In this document: positions 1 to 13,000 of the stretch, piece after piece
Position numbering within the stretch: the first letter of the stretch is position 1
Layout of the letters: every line of letters begins with the position of its first letter
DNA from: Phoenix dactylifera
Lineage: Eukaryota; Streptophyta; Magnoliopsida; Arecales; Arecaceae
Direction of reading: 5' to 3'
DNA: 64,000 nt
Assembly: GCF_009389715.1 (NCBI RefSeq)
Contig: NC_052404.1
Coordinates: 10,858,480-10,922,479, forward strand
Notes under the pieces: generated by a model
Database searches by the model: none
The model's input: only the letters and a program-made list of their open reading frames with translations
Told to the model about the DNA's origin: nothing
Made by a program: the position numbers and the translations under genes

Positions 1-811
1 CACATCCATTAGTCCGATTATACAAGTACAAGTTATGCTCATATATGCATCCATCATACCATCAATCACAAGCATACATGATCAAAATATGATTCAATAC
101 AGAAACCATCATAAAATTAATCTTGCTTCGTACTTATCTAGATCATTAACATATCATACATATATAGGTACAAAAATATCTATATCAGGCAGGTCGGTGT
201 ATAAGAATTCTTACTTTGCTAACGACGCAGACAGATTACCGTGATCTACAAACTGAGGTGCGCAGAGCCTTACTCAATATCTTCTTGCCCCAAAGATTAT
301 TCTACAGAATCAAATCAATATCAAAAATTATCCAAGATATTTGATAATCCAGAACCCTCTATTGGTCCACTAAAGGGTCCACCATCACGTAGTAATCTAG
401 AACTACCCTCCGAGTCCCTTTAATCAAAAATTTTCTCGAATCAAGCTAAAGAGAGAATACCAAGAGAAACAAACAGAAAGAGAGAGAAACTAGAGTATAA
501 GATCTCGTTGGGCTTCTTCCTGCTCGGATGGCTGTAGCCCCATACAAAATCAGTGCTAACTGTAAAAATAGATTTATATAAAAAGATATATGAGGCCAAC
601 TAGATAACAACGCTCAATTATTTGAATGGGCCAGCACAACGTAATCCAATTCATCTGATTAAGAAACATTTATTAAATCAAGAGAATAGGTCAGGGGTTT
701 CAATTATGGGTTCAACTGGTAGCTGACAACAGTCGGGTATGAGACAGACAGGGTCGACTAAGTAACAGCATTCGATAATCTAGGTCGGTGCGCTCTGATC
801 AATCAAGTCAG
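1..811. other. AT-rich non-coding stretch, no gene seen
   Basis: I see no coding exon here. Short matches such as a CTACAGAATCAAA segment near 302-315 and a GAGAGAAA-rich patch near 470 resemble parts of the LTRs that follow, so the stretch may be a diverged member of the same LTR family. This is weak. It may also lie in an intron of the Nudix gene whose exons start at 7005. Confidence 0.35.
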
Positions 812-1834
812 TCAAATCATGAAACAAGAATCAAATCATGGTACAAGTAACACAATACAGATTCATAATGGAGTTCAATGGTGCTCGACAATGGTCGAGG
901 TAAGACTAGCATGACAGATTGTCGCAGTGACACTAGTCCAAGACCCCCTCTACCGGGTCAACTTGGGTCTACAATGAGAGCATGTGGAACCCACCTGCGG
1001 GATCCCGAGTATCCCGATCAAAACCTTCTAGCGCAAATCATTCTTCCTCTACTGAATCAAACTCAATTATTAAAAAAAATAAAATAGTGGACTACTAACC
1101 TAGATCGCCTACCGGCATTCACCAGGTCCCCCAAGACCCTTTTACCATCTAACTAGATCAACTGATAGAGACACCAAGAGAAAAAAAGAAGAGAGAAAAT
1201 AAAGAGAGAAGAAAGAGAAGAGAAGAAGAGAGAAACTCTCTCCTCTCTTCATGAACAGCCTGCCCCTTCCTCTCATCCTCCACGCAAATCCAAGAGGGTG
1301 GCGGCTAGGTGGCCCACCCCCAATTGACGGTGGCCACGACGGCCGCAGCCTCGGCCAAACCGGCTACCAGCGGCAGCAAGACTTAGAAGAAGATGACCGA
1401 AACAGAGGTGCTCTATTTCGGATGAAATTTCAGCGATTGTCAGCTCAAATTGGAGTGAATCGAAAGCTAAGACGGCGGAGAAGGAGAAGATGAGGGACTC
1501 TTACCTCGATCCGGTGAGGTGGTCCGACGACCTTTCTTGGCGACAATCGAGAAAGGGATTCGGAATTAGAACTCGAAAAAGAAAAAAAATCCAGCAAGGA
1601 TTATTTGGGATCTGTGAGCAAGGGCTTTGAGGGAAGAGGAAAGGTGTTTTATAGGCCAAGTCCTAGGGTTGTCACCGGAGTCCGGCGAGCCCTAAGATTC
1701 CTCTTCCGTGATGAACTCGAGAAGGAAGATGACTCCCACCGGGAGTCTTCTCCCCGTCGCATGTGCCGACGCACGTTGGCGGCCCAGCGGCTGTTCCAGG
1801 CCGGCCCAAGTCCAACCTATTATGGGCTCTTACA
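812..1834 (-). repeat. LTR copy 1 (outer end truncated)
   Basis: Homologous to the LTRs at 3055 and 5358 from about position 812 onward. The terminal TGTCACAATCCCC segment present in the other two is missing. It ends at 1834 in TTACA and is followed by the polypurine tract (on the minus strand) at 1835-1846. Small open frames inside it recur in all three LTRs and are not genes. Confidence 0.75.
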
Positions 1835-3054
1835 TTCTCCCCTCTTAAAATAATTTCATCCTCGAAATTACTTGACTCATACTGTGAAAGTACTCCACCA
1901 TCACACTTCCATTGCGCACTCTGATCTAACCCGGCAAATACTCTCATACAGTTAAATGATTTCTGACGGAAGTATCACTTTGCATTTGGACTAAAAAAAT
2001 TCAAAATTCAAATTTTCAAGTATAACTAAAGCAGAGCCTTTAAATCTCTTTGTCCTCAATTTATGTAGAGTGTACTTACCATAACTAACCCTTAAGCCAT
2101 TAGTCAAGTTTAAGGTCACTGCACGATCTCCACAACCTTCTTAGAATCCAAAATATCTAGGTTTAATTTAGAGTAGGTTAACCTTAAATTCCCTTAGCAA
2201 AATAATTAGACAATCTATATCGATCTTCCTTCCAAAAGGATATACTTCATATTCAATGGGTTAGAAGTTTTTGAGCCAATATCATTATAAGTAGAATTAT
2301 CTCTATTAACCTCCAAATCTTTCTTCACCAAGATTATAAATATCTATCATCATGTTACATATGTTAACTCATGTAAGCATCTTTACTCAACATGACATTT
2401 TACTTGTGGCTTCATCAACAATGATGAAAGATCCCTGCTGAAATCATAAACCTAGACTTGAGTTTAAAGTAACACATCCAATAGTCTCCAACAATTATGA
2501 GAAAGATCCAATAGCCCAATCCAAACATAAAAATTCAAATAATTAGAATTTTCCACCAATTTGCGTACTCTATGGCTTTAGATATAAAATTAACTCCACC
2601 AAAACAAATTCACCTATTTACAGTATCCAAATATATCGATTCCAAATAATTCCACATACGGATTTAACCTCGAAGAACATTTCTTTCTAATATTATGAAA
2701 AATCTTTCTTAGCTCACTCCAATACCATGAAAGATCCATATACAAATTCCACTCTAATAATTACCAGCAAAACCAAAAGTGCGATCACATCTGAACCCAT
2801 GTCAAGTTTAAACTTCCGAATAATTTAAAAATATAGACCAATAAATACAGCACGGAATAATCAACTAATAAAGTATGCTATGGTTAACCTTCCTATACTT
2901 ACCTTAGGTCTAACCTCTCTTATCATAATCATAGACAAATTATCCAGTCCTTTTATACTTATAGTATACCAAACCCAATACATACATTTTATCACAATGT
3001 CTAATGATCTTACACCTAAGCACTGAATTTATTAACCTATGCTCTGATTCCAAT

Positions 3055-4130
3055 TGTCACAATCCCCAATAATATTAAACCTCAAACTCTGATGCCACTT
3101 ATGCCATAGTCAAATCATGAAACAAGAATTAGGTAGAAAACACAATAGAGATTCATGATGATAGAATCCAGCGGTGCTCGGCAATGGTCGGGATAAAGCT
3201 AGCATAACTAATGGTCGCAGTGACACTGGGCCATGACCCCCTCTACTGGGGTCAACCTAGGCCTACAATGAGAGCATCTGGAACCCTCCTGCTTGGTCCA
3301 GAGTACCCCGATCAGAACCTTCTTGCGTACATCACTCTTCCTCTACAGAATCAAACTCAATTATCAAAAAAAAACGAAATAGTGGATTACTAACCTAGCC
3401 CGTCTATCGGTGTTCACCAAGGTTCCATCACCAGGTCCCCCGAGACCCTTTTACCATCTAACTAGGTCAACTAAAAAGAGACCAAGAGAGAAAAAAGGAA
3501 GAGAGAAAATAGAGAGAGAAGAGAGAAACTCTCTCTCCTCTCTTCACGAACAACCCGCCGCTTCCTCTCATCCTCCTCAAAACTCCAGGGGGGTGGTGGC
3601 CATTGTGGCCTGCCCCCACTTGACGATAGCTACGGCGGCCGCAGTCTCAACCAAACTGGCGAACGACATCAACAAAACTTGGAAGAAGATGATGGAAATA
3701 GGACTACCCTATTTTGGATGAAATTCTGGCAATTGCCAGCTCAAATTGGAGTGAATCGAAGGCTAAGACGGCGAAGGAGAATAAGATGAGGGAATCTTAC
3801 CTCGGTCCAGTGAGATGGTCCAACGGTCTTTTCTGGCAACAATCAGGGAAGAGATTCGGAATTAGAACTCGAAAAAGAAAAAAAATCCGGCGAGAATTGT
3901 TTGGGATCTGAGAGCAAGGGCTTTGACGGAAGAGTGGAGGTGCTTTATAGGTCGAGTCCTAGGGCTTTCACAGAGTCCAGCGAGCCCAAAGATTCCTCTT
4001 CCGCGACGAACTCGGGAAGGAAGACGACTCCCATCGAGAGTCCTCTCTCTGTCGCATGTGCCGGAGCACGTTGGCGGCCCAAGTGGCTGATCCAGGCTAG
4101 CCCAAGTCCAACCTATTATGGGCTTTTACA
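3055..4130 (-). repeat. LTR copy 2 (complete)
   Basis: The plus strand reads TGTCACAATCCCC at 3055 and ends GGGCTTTTACA at 4130, so both strands begin TG and end CA. The primer-binding-like sequence lies just outside at 3036-3053, and a purine tract flanks the other end. A TATAAAG on the minus strand near 3941-3950 is a likely promoter element of the LTR. Confidence 0.8.
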
Positions 4131-5357
4131 TTCTCCCCCTTAAAATAATTTCGTCCTCAAAATTAACTTACTTGAGACTCATACTGTGAAAGTACTCCAC
4201 CATCACACTTCTGTTGCGCACTCTAATCTGACCCGGCAAATACTCTCAAGCGGTTAAATGATTTATGACTGAAGTATCAATTTGCATTGGGTAAGAAAAT
4301 TTAAATTTCAAATTTTCAAGTAGAACTAAAGCAGAACTTTTAGATCTTTGTCCTCAATTTATGTAGAGTATACTTACCATAACCCACCCTAAGCCATTAG
4401 TCAAGTTTAAGATCACTGCACAATCTCCACAACCTTCTTAAAATCCAGAATATCTAAGTTTAATTTAGAGTAAGTTAACCTTGAATTCCCTTAGCAATTT
4501 GATTAGACAATCTATATCGATCTTTCTTCCAAAAGGATATACTTCAAATTCAATGGGTTAGAAGTCTTTGAGCCAATATCATTATGAGTAGAATTATCTC
4601 TATTAACCTCCAAATCTTTCTTCACCAAGATTCTAAATATCTATCATCAATGCTACATATGATAACTCATGTAAGCATCTTTAGTCAATAGGACATTTTA
4701 CTTGTGGCTTCATGAACAATGATAAAAGATCCCTGCTCAAATTATAAACCTAGACTTAAGTTTAAAGTAACACATCCAATAGTCTCCAACAATTACGAGA
4801 AAGATCTAGTAGCCCAATCCAAACATAAAAATTCAAATAATTGAAATTTTCCACCAATTTGCGTACTCTATGGCCTTAAATATAAAATTAACTCCACCAA
4901 AACAAATTCACCTATTTGCAGTATCCAAATATGCCAATTTCAAATATAATTTACATACGGATTTAACCTCGAAGAACATTTCTTTCTAATATTATGAAAA
5001 ATCTTTCTTAGCTCACTCCAATGCTATGAAAGATCCATATACAAATTTCACTCCAATAATTAGCAGCAAAACCAAAAGTACGATCACATCTGAACCCATA
5101 TCAAGTTTAAATTTTCAAGTTATTTAAACAACATATGGACCAGTAAACACAATACGGTATAACCAACTAATAAGGTATGGCATGGTTAACCTTTCTATAC
5201 TTACCTTAGGTCTAACCTCTCTTGTCATGATCAGAGACAAATTATCCAATCCTTTTGTACTCATTGTATACCAAACCCAATACATACATTTTATCACAAT
5301 GTCTAGTGAGCTTACACCCAAGCACTGAATTTATTTAACCTATGCTCTGATTCCAAT

Positions 5358-6439
5358 TGTCACAATCCCCAATAATATTAAACCTCAAACTGTGATGCTA
5401 CTTATGCCACAGTCAAATTACGAAACAAGAATCAGGCCATGGTACAAATAACACAATAGAGATTCATGATGATAGAATCTAACAGTGCTCCACAATGGTC
5501 GGGGTCAGGCTAGCATGATGGGTGGTCGCACTGATACTGGTCCAGGACCCTCTCTACTGGGGTCAACCTGAGTCTACAATGCGAGCATTTGGAACCCTCC
5601 TGCTAGGTCCAGAGTACTCCGATCAGAACGTTCTTGCGCACATCACTCTCTCTCTACAGAATCAAACTTAGTTATAAAAAAAAAAAGAAATAGTGGACCA
5701 CTAATCTAGACCGCCTACCGGCATTCACCAAGGGTCCGTCGCTAGGTCCCCCAAGATCCTTTTACCATCTAATTAGGTCAACTAGAGAAAGACACCAAGA
5801 GAGAAAATAGAGAGAGGAGATAGAAGAGAGAAACTCTCTCCTCTCTTCACGAACAACCTGCCGCTTCCTCTCATCCTCACAAATCCAAGAGGGTGGTGGT
5901 CATGGTGGCCCGCCCCCACTTGATGATAGCCACGGAGGCCGTAGCCTCAACCAAACCGGCGACTGGCGGCGGCAAAATTTGGAAGAAGATGACTAAAATA
6001 GGGGTGCCCTATTTCGGATAAAATTCGGGCGATCGCCGGCTCAAATCAGAGTTAATTGAAGGCTAAGACGACAAAGAAGGAGAAGAAGATGAGGAACTCT
6101 TACTTCGGTCTGGCGAGGCGGTCTGACGGTATTTCTCGGCGACAATCGTGGAAGGGATTCAGAATTAGAACTTGGAAAAGAAAAGAAATCCGGCGAGGAT
6201 TGTTTGGGATCCGTGAGCAAGGGATTTGAGGGAAGAGGGGAGGTCTTTTATAGGTCAAGTCCTAGGGCCTTCACCAGAGTCCGACGAGCCCTAGGATTCC
6301 TCTTCCGCAACGAACTCGGGAAGGGAGTCCTCTCCCCGTCGCACGTGCCAGCGCACATTGGGCGGCCCAAGCGGCCGGTCCAGACCACTCTTAGGCCGGA
6401 TCAGGCCGGCCCAAGCCCAACCTATTACGGGCTCTTACA
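5358..6439 (-). repeat. LTR copy 3 (complete, outer 5' LTR)
   Basis: It starts TGTCACAATCCCC at 5358 and ends GGGCTCTTACA at 6439. Primer-binding-like sequence lies just below it at about 5339-5357. Sequence beyond 6439 is unrelated to the purine tract that follows the other two LTRs, so this is the outer boundary of the array. Confidence 0.8.
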
Positions 6440-7004
6440 TATCACATCTAAAGATGCCCGTCCCAGCAAAACCCACATCAAACTAGCAACTAACATGCTC
6501 AAATATCACGCAATGCAACAGATAATGACAAAATGAATGTATCAGATCAGTAATGAACTGACAGACTGATGTGTATACAAATGCAATGTATGTATGTGTG
6601 AACAAATGATATGCACAAGTACATAACAAATGTATGTATGTGTTGAGATCTGTAGTTGGAAGGTAAACTATGCTATGCACAAGTACATATCATGCATAAT
6701 TGATACACATACAATTCAATGTTAAAATCTAGACAAGACTAATCTGAAGTTAGCCTCAATCGGGCACTATCATACAAGTTACAACTACGCGACAAGACCT
6801 TACTATTTCCAACTGGTAATAAAGATCTGTAAATGAACTAGAAAACTGAACACCAAGCATGGAGCATTTTCTGCTGCTATATATTAGAGCATAACAGAGA
6901 AATAAGGCAAAGTTATGACTCGTAGCAATATAAGTATAACAAAGTTGAGAAACCAAGTACCATGAGAAACACAAAATAAAAGAAAATTAGGGAAGACACT
7001 TGAC
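6440..7004. other. Non-coding stretch between LTR array and Nudix exon 7
   Basis: AT-rich, with TGTATG-type short repeats around 6585-6640. I looked on the minus strand for the missing 3' exons of the Nudix gene and did not recognise them. It is probably intron sequence. Confidence 0.4.
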
Positions 7005-10000
7005 CAGAGATTCTGCAGGAACCCCAATTTCTTCAACCACTTCGCGGACGATGCCATCAAACATCTCTTGAGAAACCTTTCGATTTAGATCTTCAGATTC
7101 TGTCAAACCTTTGTCATTTTGATGGTCTGAAATTCCAAGTTCCTCGGGCTGCAAGAGACAAGAAAACAACCTTACTTGCATTGGTTCGAAATAGAAACTA
7201 TATACTACTTAGTCAGGTTTCATAAAGTTTGCAACAGCTGTTCGTTGCTCTCGCATATTCTAAAGTTAGATGGATTACATTGCTTATTTATTTCAAAAGA
7301 ACCTTGATATCATCAACGTATTGATATGAAAGAAATTCGGTATTTCTGCAGTCACAAGAACATGCTTTCCTTCCAAACTCATTCTTGAGAATGTAACTAG
7401 GTTATTAAAACCATCTACTGATAAGCATATTCAAATGAGTAGAAACTTGAATTAAAAAAAACATAGTTTGGCTTAGAATTCAGTATTGCCTATTGATATC
7501 ACATAATAGGACACAAAAATTCATTCCAATGGAGCACCTCTTTTAATCAGGTGGTGTCCTTGACAGCGTTCAATAGACCCATGCCTACACAGCTACACCA
7601 CACAGAGAGAAGATATGAGGCTATTTCAGGCTTTCAGCCGTTACCCATAAATAAAAGAAGAATCTTTATTTCCATGATGCATGGGCTTTTATGAAGCCAA
7701 AAGGTTTCTCTCTGAGGCCAACTTGTCCTGCATTTTTATTTGTTTCTTTTATGTTTCCTCAAGTTAAATCCAGCTAGGCTGCTAAAGTATGCAGTAGACT
7801 ATAAAATGCTGAAGCAGGACTGAACAATTTCAATAGAAAACCAATGGCTACAGTTGGAAGGCTGATGAAAGTTGCTGCTTGGGTTGCAAGAGAAGTCTCT
7901 AGACAATTGTCAGTGACTAGTGTAGTTTTCTGCAGAAAAACACAGTTTCCTGCTATTGTCCTCTCATGCATATAAAAGAAGAGGTGATTTGGTTTAGAAA
8001 ACAAATGTTTATCAGCAAAAGCATTTAAAATATTATATATGTTTGCATATCAATTTCCAAGTACCGGATCTCAGTTTCATGTCTATGTTTCCACTATCGC
8101 TCAGATAACGTAAGTTCACATTGCCTGTATCAGATGGCTTCCAAAGTACAGTTAAAAGTAACATAGGGATGATGAGGAGACTCACTGTTCACTGCTAGTT
8201 ATCTAGTGGTTGACTGAGATGTTGAGGTACATCGTAGCCCAAAATACAAACATATACATAACACAATATATCTCGAAGAGGTTGAAAGTAGGCATTTAGA
8301 AACCACTATGCAATATGCAGTGGACTGAACTTTGACTAACATTTGTCTACCTATGATGAAATTATGAAAATCTCGGTAAGAAGCGCAAGCTAGGAGGTAA
8401 TATAGGGCAAGATTGTGCAACAAAACCTACCTAAAGTTCGACGGTATGGACATATAAATGGAAGGGCTGCTCCAAGATGATTCTAGAGTTACACAAAAGG
8501 CTCTGCATGAAGACATAGCAGCAGCCAATCTTAAGGGTACCACAATAGCATTCTCTTGAATGATTGGACGTCAATGAATTACCTCTGAATGACCTCCAGG
8601 GAACACGAAGTATCCTGGAAATTCCCCCACATTATAGCTTCTTTGTAATACAAGAATCCTTTTGTCAGATGTTTCCACAATAGCACCATTACCTAGGGGA
8701 CTTGATGTGTGTTGGCAACGCACAGGGTCATCTACAAAAAAACAAAATAAAACAAAAGCTTTGAATTAGTAATTAGCAAAAAAAAAAATAAGAATGAGAA
8801 AACATTGCCTGTATCTCTACTGATGAATGCAGCAAACTACATATAAATGATCTATTCATAAGAGAATGTGATATGAGCAAGTATCTGCTTTCATTTTGAA
8901 AACAAATGTAGAACCAAAACTATGACCCATCAAGCATCGTAACAATTTGGGGTTGGTTTTGTCAATTCTCTTTTGCCAAATTAGTTCCTAACTAGTGGTA
9001 GCTCTGATTTTATTGCAAGCTCTCTAAAAGCTAAAATGAAAAAACGAATACAAAAAGTAGTAAGATCTGTGCCTCTTATGTGTCTCATCTCAATTTGAAA
9101 TTCAATTCAGCATTTTGCCAAATCTAGGTCGATTTGTTGATGGAGTACCACTGGCATTATTGATTCAGCCACTTACCTAATTACTCAAGAAAAGAATGGG
9201 GGAAGAAGAATAATAATCCACAGCAACACCTGGCACCTTTTATGCTAAGTGGAGAATAAAATAAAATGCCAAAAAAAGCAAGTGATGCGCACTTCAAATT
9301 TCCATGGTATGCTCTTCTTTATAAACAAGCCCAAAACAAGGCTCTCTGTATTAAAACTGCCTAAGTAACCATACACAGAAGTAATTCAAGCTCATTAACA
9401 TAACATGTGGGACACAATTTTGGATTAGGAAATCAGCAGCCACTATTAGTGGGTTTCCTACTTACTTAAGCAACTATTTTGTGAAGGAAAAGGTGCCATA
9501 CAACAAATTAAAGTATCAAAGGAAGATGGCTACACATGTGGCCACACAAGTTCAATTTTCACTTTGGAACCTTAAACATGCTTCAGATTTTAACCTTGTA
9601 TACTGGGAGAATATCACCCATGTCCTCCTTGCTTATCTCCAATTTCCTTTTACCACTGCCAACTTCAAATTATAAATGAACTGCTGGGGTGAGAAGTACA
9701 AAAGGGAATTTTAAAAGCAAAAGGTATATGCATTTTTGGCCTCTTTCTAGTTGGTATGATCAGAAAGAAAGGGGCCAACAATGTGTAATGACAAACCTGA
9801 CTGCATCAACAAAAATCAAATACAAGCACTATATATAAATTCGGCATAAATAGGTGAATCAGTTAGTTCACAAATACAAAGAGTCTGACTGCCCTTTATC
9901 AAGAATTGATCCTGACTTCAGAAACCTAACCTAAAAGAAAATCTGGCCTTTTACTAACCCTGAAGCACTAGTAAACTCCATGGCTTCTTACCTTTTTAAA

Positions 10001-13000
10001 TCAGCTTTCTGGACCTAGTTAATAATGAACACCTCTCAATAAGGTACATAATCTTTAAAGTCTAAACTATGTAAAACAACTGCCAAAAAAGGAAAAAAGC
10101 AAAATTTTCGAGTTGCTGCTGAATTTCATACACATGACAAGCTTCACTAACCTGAAGGTCAAACAAAAAGATGACCTCTACAAATTATATGGACAAACAT
10201 AAAAATTGACACTTCTTTAATATGATTAGAACTTGTTCGATATGTATCTATCAAAATGATGCATCTTGATGCAATCCAATGTGATTTGATGTTACTCCAA
10301 CATGATATGGTGATATGGGCTGCATTATGGCCCCAGGCTGAAAGGGAATTCCATCCTTCTACTACTTACTGATTAGTTTCAAAGAAGTGGCCTCCCTGAG
10401 ACGCTCTTCCTTTGTTATCTTGATCTCTTCTTAGTTAAATGGATCTTCTTTCTGATGACCCAAACCATTAATAGTTTAATGATGCCAAGAAAACAAATCA
10501 CACCTTTCTTCCGTAGCTCCACCACGACTTCACATAATTCGAAAATTTCTATTTAACATCTTGATTTGGATTTCCTTGCTTGCCCAAGCTGTCATTACTC
10601 TCCACTTAAAGCTTTTGGTGCCTGTCTGTTGACCGCTCTCCTAAAATCTCAATTAGGTGCTTCAGAGACAGCCAGCCAATGAGTCCACAAAAGCCAAATC
10701 TTACGTGCAACCAGCTACTTTTTGAGTCCACGCAAACCAAATCTTACGTGCAACCAGCTGCTTTTTGAGTCCACGCAAACCAAATCTTAGGTACAACCAG
10801 CTATTTTTCACATGCCTTCAGACTGCCTGAGAGAATAAAACAAAAAAGATAAGTCCTAAAGTTGAGCAGAAATTCCTGAACTGCACAAATTCCCTGATTG
10901 GATGCTCAGGTGTTGATTTTCTATGAGCAAATGATTTAAAATTTAAATTCACCCTCTTGATGATGTCATTCACTTTTCCCATTTGGTAACAAGAAAATCG
11001 ATGCAACCTGCTGCAATTTTTCTCTGGTTTCATGCCATGTCTTCCCAATCTGATCACATGCTCTGGGATGCATCATTCTCTCCCAGTCAGTAGAAATTTC
11101 ATCCTCGGGTTTTTACCATGTCAAGCATCAAAAATTGATCTCCGGAGCACCTTATCTATGATTTTTATCTGTGTTGCTCAAGGAAACTCAGACTAGACAT
11201 GTATCGAGTTGCACATACGAAGTTTATTCTGTGGCAGGTCATGCACCATTAACATGACCACTTTAAAAGAATTAAGATGAATAGTCTGCCCTAAAATCCA
11301 CTAGCCCACCTTTAGATGCTAAAGGACATGCTGATGTGTGACAAACTAGGAGAGGCCCAAGAGGGTTCTCACAATCTCAAATTCAGAATAATGAATGGTG
11401 TGGAGTCATCAACATGGACAGTGATTACTTTAATTAAAAGTAGATATTTACATAGTTAAATAATGATAAAGTTGCCAACATTCTCAAGTGAATTCTTACC
11501 ACCCATCAGTAACCATACAATGGTGCAATACAAGGTAATAGTTTCAGAGCTGAACTGGCACTTATTGATCTGATCTAGTGATGCATCAAGATGCCAACAT
11601 TTGCAGTTCATCAGATAAGTTTGTTCCATGATTATTACTCACCCTGTACTTCACATTTATACAAGATGGAGAATTTATAAAACAAGGGTACACAAGGATT
11701 GTGTTCTAGGCAATAGTATATGCATGCAGAACTTGATTCTACAATGTAAAGAGTAATTACAATATCAGAAACATGAAACTTCAGATTTTGACACAATTAA
11801 CTATAATAACAACCTGCTCTTAATTTTCAGATTATATGATTTCATAGATACATATAAGCATCGACATCATGCAGCATCCCAATATTATCTGCACGCTTTA
11901 CCTTCTGAAGGAATGAGAAACTTCTCCCATAGAGGATTCAAATTTGTACCCACAAATGTCCTGAAAAGTATACAAGTTTAAGGAAAATAATTGCCTGCAA
12001 CCAGCATTAATATCCAAAATTAACAGCTCTAACAAACACCATGAAAATGAAAAAAAAAACAGACCATTTAGTACAACCAGTACCTTGGCGACCAATCTCC
12101 GAATGAATGATATTAAACATTAGAATGTTAAGATGATACTTGATAATATGAATCCCCTGACTAAAGAAACATGAATCTGGTACATCGACATGGACAGGTG
12201 ATGAGAGTACAAAAGTGAAATTTTCATATTATCTTAATTAGTATTATAGCTAATCTTTATTGATAAAATTAATTAATTAATGTTTTATTTGTGTTTGAGT
12301 GCAAGTAATTCAAAAGACCCAATAACGCTGGATTTGAGCCCAATGCCTGGCGTTCCGAGCTCAACAAATCCTTAGCATCTCATCTGAGTCTCATGCCGTC
12401 CGTCATCCGCATGCAATCCATATCACTGTATCCAGATGTTTCAGCTAGCACAAGTGCCTGCGTCGTGGAGTTTTCCAGCATCTTCAAAACCGTTCGTGTG
12501 GCTCTCCAAGCATCATGGCATCTCATCCAAGGGACCTAGTCAAACCCAAGGAACCTAAGCCACACCGGCTCTTCAATTCAAGCCACATCTCATCCATAGT
12601 GTCCGTCTCCCCTGTTTCAAGAATATTCAAGCCGTATTCAACATCCGATTGTTTCATCTTCAAATTCCCTTCCCACAATTCCAAACCTCCATGCATTTCA
12701 GCCGCATTCCATTCTTCCCATCATTCATCTGAGGAGTCTTCTCAACTTCCCAACATCAATGTCTTCCGAAGTTCCCTAGTCCTTCTTCTCCAACGGTTTC
12801 GTCTGTGTTTCAAAATTCTCAACGGCAGCGAGGGAACTCCAAAGCCAATCCATCCGTTCGCATCCCTGCAGCCGAAGAGTTCCAAGCAATTCATGGCATC
12901 CAGATTTCATTCATCCCGTATCTCAAGCAACCGCGGATCATCTCCAAGCTACGAAGTCTTGCATTCAAATCTAACATCAATGTCTACAGTTGCTCAAAAT

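Larger units (their letters stand above)
812..6439 (-). mobile_element. Three-LTR array of a non-coding LTR retrotransposon
   Basis: Three copies of a ~1.08-kb LTR (about 812-1834, 3055-4130, 5358-6439) alternate with two homologous ~1.2-kb internal regions (1835-3054 and 4131-5357). On the minus strand each complete LTR begins TGTAA and ends GTGACA. The 5' LTR side of each internal region starts with AATCAGAGCATAGG, close to the initiator-tRNA-Met primer site of plant retrotransposons. The other side ends in a purine tract (AAGAGGGGAGAA at 1835-1846; AAGGGGGAGAA at 4131-4141) just before the next LTR. There is no purine tract beyond 6439, which fits an outer 5' end. No gag or pol is visible, so this is a non-autonomous element. 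LTR-to-LTR recombination is the likely origin of the LTR-internal-LTR-internal-LTR arrangement (inference). The first LTR lacks its outermost ~50 bp. Confidence 0.8.
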
